From: G963674665 sp964609625
GTDB lineage: Bacteria; Desulfobacterota; Desulfovibrionia; Desulfovibrionales; Desulfovibrionaceae
DNA length: 64,000 nt
Direction of reading: 5' to 3'
Assembly (NCBI GenBank): GCA_964609625.1
Contig: CAZSRS010000004.1
Location: forward strand, 62,001 to 126,000
Position 1 is the stretch's first letter. Every line of letters starts with the position of its first letter. The translations under genes and the position numbers were made by a program. Of the stretch, positions 61,001-64,000 are shown in pieces. The notes under the pieces are model-generated. The model was not told the origin of the DNA and did not search any database. It saw only the letters and a list, made by a program, of their open reading frames with translations.

Positions 61001-61638
61001 AACTGTTCGACGAGGCCAAGGCAGAGGGAGTCTACGTCCGCACCCTGCTCACGGCCTGCGGCTCCTGCCGCGACGGACTGGAGCGCTACGAACTGGACAT
61101 GTCCCTGCGCGAAAAGCTCTCACGCATGGACGTGGTCCAATATATTATTCAGCTCACACCCAAAAGCACCTTGGCCGACAACGCTCCCGACCAAAAGGAA
61201 AAACTGCTCTACCACGCCGCCTGTCACGCGGAGTGGAGCGGCATTCCCGCCACCAAGGCGGGAGAAGCCTATCGCACCGCCCTGGCCGCCTTCACCGGAC
61301 GCGAGGTCAGTATCAGCCCACGCTGCTGTGGCGAGTCGGGACTCGGCGCCCTGACCTCCCCACAAATCTACTCCAGACTGCAGGAGCGCAAGCGGGAGCA
61401 GCTTGAAATAGACCTCGCGGCCTACCCGGACAACGCGCCCATCGTGGTGGGCTGTCCCTCCTGCAAGGTGGGAATCAGCCGCAGCCTCATGGCCATGAAG
61501 AAAAAGCAGCCCGTGCTGCACACCCTGGAATACCTGGCCAGGGAACTCTACGGCCCGGACTGGCAGGAGCAGCTCATCGAGGCCGCGCGCAAGTCGGTCA
61601 CCCCTGGTTCACCCATCCGCCCCATGCGGATGAAATAG
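58054..61638 (+). CDS. FAD-linked D-lactate dehydrogenase-type protein with Fe-S and CCG domains
   Basis: The 1194-residue protein joins a GlcD/Dld-type FAD domain (PRGGGSGLTGGAIP near residue 165; VDPASKSASSLGGNISENSGG near 227) with an FAD-oxidase C domain, then two [4Fe-4S] clusters (CTRCGKCKQVCPMYYP near 733; CTGCGKCTAICP near 795) and two CCG domains (CCGYPLLVSGCEE near 956; CCGESGLGALTS near 1090). It resembles the large Desulfovibrio protein thought to oxidise D-lactate to pyruvate and pass electrons to the membrane or cytoplasmic carriers. Substrate is inferred. It has its own promoter and GAGG ribosome-binding site. A lactate permease is at 6209. Confidence 0.88.
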   Translation: MPSKGPHISIASDQLLSRVLYLDAPAVIDWPEDVRELALHLAEELFLLRYNPFIDPGLVYVSVKSRLREALPSLAGEYAEVLEKGVRNFWKEYQDDQAFKEKLLARLSKFLTEDMISTRPNTLVECATDATDLRMEIPMAIVSPSTTEQVQRIILLANEMGFSIVPRGGGSGLTGGAIPAKRRTIILSLGKFKKILDIDPEAKVLCAQAGVITLDAIKVASEQGLLFTVDPASKSASSLGGNISENSGGPFCFEYGTTIDNILSFNIVTPMGNVLEVRRKDHPWTKIVPGDEAVFEVYRLLPGNGRELRETIRLTGEEVRSPGLGKDVTNKFLGGLPGVQKEGVDGIITEACFTLHDKLAHSRTLCLEFFGRTMHNAMLVIKDLIALRDVIRSQGDLVKMSALEEFNIKYVQAIDYRKKSSSYEGMPISVLLVQVDSNDEAALEETVASILDIVAPYDNADVFEARGEKEAEVFWEDRHKLSAISKRTSGFKINEDIVIPTDVIPEFALFLEGLNLHYLAKAYRAALNMVSDLPWVAVDDPFLEMERDFSSAILKGEATAQNLSEQELEMQVFYFFQDLRSRYPGIKDELEHIYQEMQATRIILASHMHAGDGNCHVNIPVNSNDPHMLHEAESAAEKVFTKVLELNGQVSGEHGIGITKIKFLSEDKIEALRAFKEKVDPNDVLNPGKLTTRALPVAPYTFSFNRLIQDIRKSGLPEKERLISLLQNIQICTRCGKCKQVCPMYYPEKILVFHPRNKNISLGALIEAIYYSQINRGVPDKRLLDELRSLMEHCTGCGKCTAICPVKIDSPKVMLHLRSFLEDKQSGGHPIKTKVLEYLVGAPAKRVPLAAKAASVAQSLQNKALGLTPAAWRRRLQSPLFSGPGPVTDFTNLTETLQLSQGSIFLPGGRMPGRTEAVFYFPGCGGGLFYRSIGLAALKLLLEQGVGVILPREHLCCGYPLLVSGCEEAYTTNQARNIFAFRKLFDEAKAEGVYVRTLLTACGSCRDGLERYELDMSLREKLSRMDVVQYIIQLTPKSTLADNAPDQKEKLLYHAACHAEWSGIPATKAGEAYRTALAAFTGREVSISPRCCGESGLGALTSPQIYSRLQERKREQLEIDLAAYPDNAPIVVGCPSCKVGISRSLMAMKKKQPVLHTLEYLARELYGPDWQEQLIEAARKSVTPGSPIRPMRMK

Positions 61639-61670
61639 GCTATCGCGGCTGGAAGGACGAGAAGTGCTTC

Positions 61671-62987
61671 TCAGATCCTGGCCACGGCCAGGAACGCGGC
61701 GTACAGGGTGGTGATAAGCACGATGAACGCGGCCCGCGCCACATGCGGGGGCGTTCCGGGCAGCGAATACACCAGCCCCTTTTTCGGGCAGGTGGAGACG
61801 CAGTCGCCGCACAGCGTGCAGGAAATGCCGGGGCGGCCGGCGGTTATGTCCTCGGGCCGCAACGCGCCGTAGCGGCAGACTCGGCCGCATGCCCCACAGC
61901 CAGTGCAATCGCGGGGCAGGCGCATGCGCCACGGCGTGAGCCGTCCCAGAAGATTGGCCACCAGCCCCATGGGGCACCAGTGGGTGCAGTGGACCATACG
62001 CCCCTGCCGTCTTGAAAGCAGTAGCATCACCCCCACCCCCAGGATCCCGAACCCCGCGGCCAGACCCAGAGCCACCCCCACAGGCGCCCCGACCAACCGC
62101 AACCCCAGGGCCAACAACACGGTCAGGGCCAAGGTCACTGCTCGCGCCCTCCATGGCTGCCTGCCGGGCTGTTCGGGGTGTCGGCCAGCGAGCCTGGAGC
62201 ATGCGTCGTCCCAGGCGCCGATGTAGCAGAGGTGACTGCACCAGGCCGCTCCAACCAGCAGCACGGATATCGTGAACAGGATGAGCATGAACAACCCGCC
62301 CCCCCGATACAAGGGGCCGCCCACGATGAGCGCCGGCACGGGCAGGTGCAGGGCGCCGGTCATCAGCAGCTTTTCCACGCCGATCAGCCCCAGCGCGAGC
62401 TGCCCGAAAAAAGCCACGGAAAAGAGCCCCCAGATACGCGGCCTGAGCCTACGGTGCATGACCGGGTCGAGCATGGCGCCGCAGAGCAGCGCGGCATAGA
62501 GGCCGTGCAGCCAGACCTGGGCCATTCCCCAGCCAGGCGCGAAACGCTCCAGCAGGAGTAGTTGCAGAGATGTCCTGGATTCGGCCACGGCCAACAGCAG
62601 GAAGGTCAGTCCAAAGGCCAGGGCCTGGGCGATACCCGGCTGCCGTCCCTTGACAAACCAGTCCTCCGCGGCGCGGTGCAGCATGAGCGCGGCCGTCAGG
62701 AGCGTGAGCAGGCAGACTCCGCCGAGGATCAGGACCAGTCGGAGCCAGGGCTGCCCTATGATCATGCGAACCTGCGCTAGATTCAAGCTTACGTCGATCC
62801 AGAGCCAGGTGCCCCAGGCCAGGACCACGAGGAGCACCCAGCGCGCCCAACCTTGCCTGGATGCAAGCAGTCCAAGGCAGAGGATCAGTCCCGCCATGCG
62901 CCCCATGTCTCCCCAACGCAAGCCGTGTGCAATCAGGAGCATCAGGCAGAGTGGGGTCAGAACGAGGAGCAGCGGGCGCATGGTCAT
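61671..62987 (-). CDS. Polytopic membrane protein with C-terminal 4Fe-4S clusters
   Basis: The 438-residue protein has about ten transmembrane helices and a C-terminal ferredoxin domain: HCTHWCPMGLVANLLGRL, then CTGCGACGRVCRYGAL and CTLCGDCVSTCPKKGL (about residues 345-415), and ends with another helix. The WCPMG/H segment is of the NapH/NosR/RnfB-like type of membrane Fe-S protein, which moves electrons to or from the quinone pool. The ATG overlaps the stop of the upstream gene by 4 bases (ATGA), so they are co-translated. The redox partner is unknown. Confidence 0.85.
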   Translation of the reverse strand: MTMRPLLLVLTPLCLMLLIAHGLRWGDMGRMAGLILCLGLLASRQGWARWVLLVVLAWGTWLWIDVSLNLAQVRMIIGQPWLRLVLILGGVCLLTLLTAALMLHRAAEDWFVKGRQPGIAQALAFGLTFLLLAVAESRTSLQLLLLERFAPGWGMAQVWLHGLYAALLCGAMLDPVMHRRLRPRIWGLFSVAFFGQLALGLIGVEKLLMTGALHLPVPALIVGGPLYRGGGLFMLILFTISVLLVGAAWCSHLCYIGAWDDACSRLAGRHPEQPGRQPWRARAVTLALTVLLALGLRLVGAPVGVALGLAAGFGILGVGVMLLLSRRQGRMVHCTHWCPMGLVANLLGRLTPWRMRLPRDCTGCGACGRVCRYGALRPEDITAGRPGISCTLCGDCVSTCPKKGLVYSLPGTPPHVARAAFIVLITTLYAAFLAVARI

Positions 62988-63622
62988 TTCCGCAATACGG
63001 TGTCCAAGCCCTGGCGGGCCAGGAGATCGCCCAGCCTTTGGCCGGCTTGATAGTTATTCATCAAAAACCGCATTGCTTTTTCCAGCACATCCGCGGCTTG
63101 AGAAGCGATGTACAGACCGGGCAGCTCTTCGGCCAGCCGAGGTCTACGCCCCAGACGCCCGCCAAGCAGCAAACGCAGACCCGAGGCCGCAACATCGATT
63201 GCGGTTTCTGGGCAATTCCGTATGCAGGCCCCACAAGCCAAGCATTGCTTCGGGTCGAGTATTGGAGCCGGATCTCCGGGATGCAGCGCCAAGGCCCGAT
63301 CCGGACAGACCGCAACGCATACACCGCAACATTGACAGGCTTCCGGCATGCGCGGTTGCAGCGCCCCTATACAGGCGAAATCCGCGATATGCGGCTGGGA
63401 ACAGCCGTTGGGGCATGCGGCCAGGTGAACGCGGAACCGATGGTGGTTCTTTGGACCTCCCTGGACCCGAGCGTGCAGGAATCCGGGCCAGTTCACGGCG
63501 AGCGGCACGGCTTCCAGCTGGCGGAGTAGGGTCAGGGGCTCGGCCACGAGGGCGTTGCGGCAGTCCCGCAACGCTCCCTGGCAGGCTTGGATCACATAGG
63601 TTTCGGTGTTGGCGGCGAACAT
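62984..63622 (-). CDS. Iron-sulfur protein with siroheme-type and 2x[4Fe-4S] motifs
   Basis: The 212-residue protein has a conserved segment HLAACPNGCSQPHIADF (about residues 66-82), which matches the siroheme/[4Fe-4S] region of sulfite and nitrite reductases. It then has two bacterial-ferredoxin motifs (CQCCGVCVAVCPDRAL near 95; CLACGACIRNCPETAI near 128), and an FixX/DsrAB-like C-terminus. It is too short to be a full sulfite reductase. It may be a small electron-transfer or assembly protein that borrowed part of the siroheme domain. GGAG lies 6 bases before the ATG. It is first in a two-gene operon and is preceded by an FNR/HcpR-type palindrome. Confidence 0.8.
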   Translation of the reverse strand: MFAANTETYVIQACQGALRDCRNALVAEPLTLLRQLEAVPLAVNWPGFLHARVQGGPKNHHRFRVHLAACPNGCSQPHIADFACIGALQPRMPEACQCCGVCVAVCPDRALALHPGDPAPILDPKQCLACGACIRNCPETAIDVAASGLRLLLGGRLGRRPRLAEELPGLYIASQAADVLEKAMRFLMNNYQAGQRLGDLLARQGLDTVLRK

Positions 63623-63656
63623 AATACACTCCTACCCCGGAACAGGGGCGGAACTC

Positions 63657-63672
63657 CTTGACTCAAGTCAAG
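63657..63672. promoter_or_regulatory. FNR/HcpR-type palindrome upstream of the Fe-S operon
   Basis: CTTGACTCAAGTCAAG has 7-bp arms and contains TTGAC-NNNN-GTCAA, the shape used by CRP/FNR-family regulators. In Desulfovibrio, HcpR is reported to recognise TTGAC-like half-sites near nitrosative-stress genes; I give this from memory and without a match score. It lies 35-50 bases before the start of the iron-sulfur gene at 63622. Confidence 0.5.
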
Positions 63673-63689
63673 GATATCGGCGGGGGAGA

Positions 63690-64000
63690 TCACAAGAGAT
63701 ACTGCGAAGGATCCACTCTGTAATCCCTTGGATCCAGTGAATTGACGATCTTCAGGCCTTCACCCAGTGGTCCTTGGCCGTCGTCACCCTCCTGGGAGAG
63801 GTCGATATCCAGCGGCACGCAGGCGCGGGCCTTTCTGTCCATGATCACCTTGACATTGGGCCGCAAGGGGTCGCCGGGGTTGGGACTGGACACCAGGGCG
63901 TACTCCCCGCTGGAGAGCAGCACCAGTGAGCCGATGGGGTATATGCCCAGGAAGCTGATGAAGCGCTCCACATGCCTGGAGACGAAGTCCTGGCCGCGCA
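63690..64000 (-). CDS. End of a protein resembling HD-GYP phosphodiesterases (5' cut by window)
   Basis: The visible part reads about 103 residues to the stop at 63690 and includes FVSRHVERFISFLGIYPIGSL, VLLSSGEYALV and VKVIMDRKARACVPLDIDLS. This resembles the region after the GYP motif in HD-GYP proteins, where a basic-hydrophobic helix is followed by a small beta domain. The HD and GYP motifs themselves are outside the window. The assignment is therefore tentative, but the IGIYPIGSLV pattern is characteristic. It would be a second c-di-GMP phosphodiesterase in the region. Confidence 0.6.
   Translation of the reverse strand, partial: RGQDFVSRHVERFISFLGIYPIGSLVLLSSGEYALVSSPNPGDPLRPNVKVIMDRKARACVPLDIDLSQEGDDGQGPLGEGLKIVNSLDPRDYRVDPSQYLL

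Overview
The window looks like chromosomal DNA from a high-GC, motile, anaerobic deltaproteobacterium of the Desulfovibrio type. The evidence is a periplasmic cytochrome c3 with the alternating CX2CH/CX4CH heme pattern, a lactate permease, a 1194-residue FAD/Fe-S/CCG lactate-dehydrogenase-type protein, a fumarate reductase of the C-A-B (Wolinella) type with a two-subunit class I fumarase, iron-sulfur membrane proteins, many c-di-GMP proteins, and sigma-54 regulation. I saw no rRNA, tRNA, CRISPR array, insertion sequence or prophage. The species cannot be fixed from the sequence alone.

Layout. 1-4267 (minus): flagellar rod and ring operon flgF-flgG-flgA-flgH-flgI, with flgI cut by the window edge. 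It is driven by a near-consensus sigma-54 promoter at 4306-4321 and faces a divergent NifA-like AAA+ regulator (4550-6193) whose GAFTGA loop and Walker B aspartate are degenerate. 6209-10145: lactate permease, thioredoxin 2, a structured non-coding RNA with its own promoter and terminator (about 8848-9130), and a glycosyltransferase-like protein. 10529-17460: malQ, then a c-di-GMP block (GAF-HD-GYP-REC protein, small membrane protein, PilZ protein, periplasmic-sensor GGDEF protein). 17637-22330 (minus): frdC-frdA-frdB-fumA-fumB, which together reduce fumarate and interconvert it with malate. 22938-26904 (minus): a SsuABC/TauABC-type ABC transporter with two accessory genes. 27243-30838: ChrB-like protein, DUF2148 ferredoxin-fold protein, MFS exporter, secreted protein. 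30976-40117: two SGNH-hydrolase-like membrane-anchored proteins, tetraheme cytochrome c3, a lone fused TssB-TssC sheath-like protein, two apparently paralogous secreted proteins, and an AMIN-domain protein.

40180-45865: eukaryotic-type UGPase, branching enzyme glgB and a full sigma-54 response regulator. Immediately downstream of this regulator are two palindromes, a near-perfect sigma-54 promoter, and a compact transcript of about 135 nt that ends in a perfect terminator: a strong candidate for a sigma-54-dependent small RNA (46083-46218). 46402-55558: VCBS-type lipoprotein/secreted protein, RsmB/F-like rRNA methyltransferase with a non-AUG start, a DhnA-type aldolase homologue whose Schiff-base lysine is replaced by serine, ClC channel with CBS domains, ribF, ubiB and a phasin-like protein. 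55733-64000: ferredoxin-nitroreductase, two small acidic proteins, the large lactate-dehydrogenase-type flavoprotein, a two-gene iron-sulfur operon preceded by an FNR/HcpR-type palindrome, and the 5'-truncated end of another protein that looks like an HD-GYP protein.

The features that most deserve follow-up are the sigma-54 small RNA with its upstream sites, the orphan TssB-TssC fusion, the structured RNA at 8848-9130, the degenerate regulator beside the flagellar operon, and the aldolase homologue lacking its catalytic lysine.
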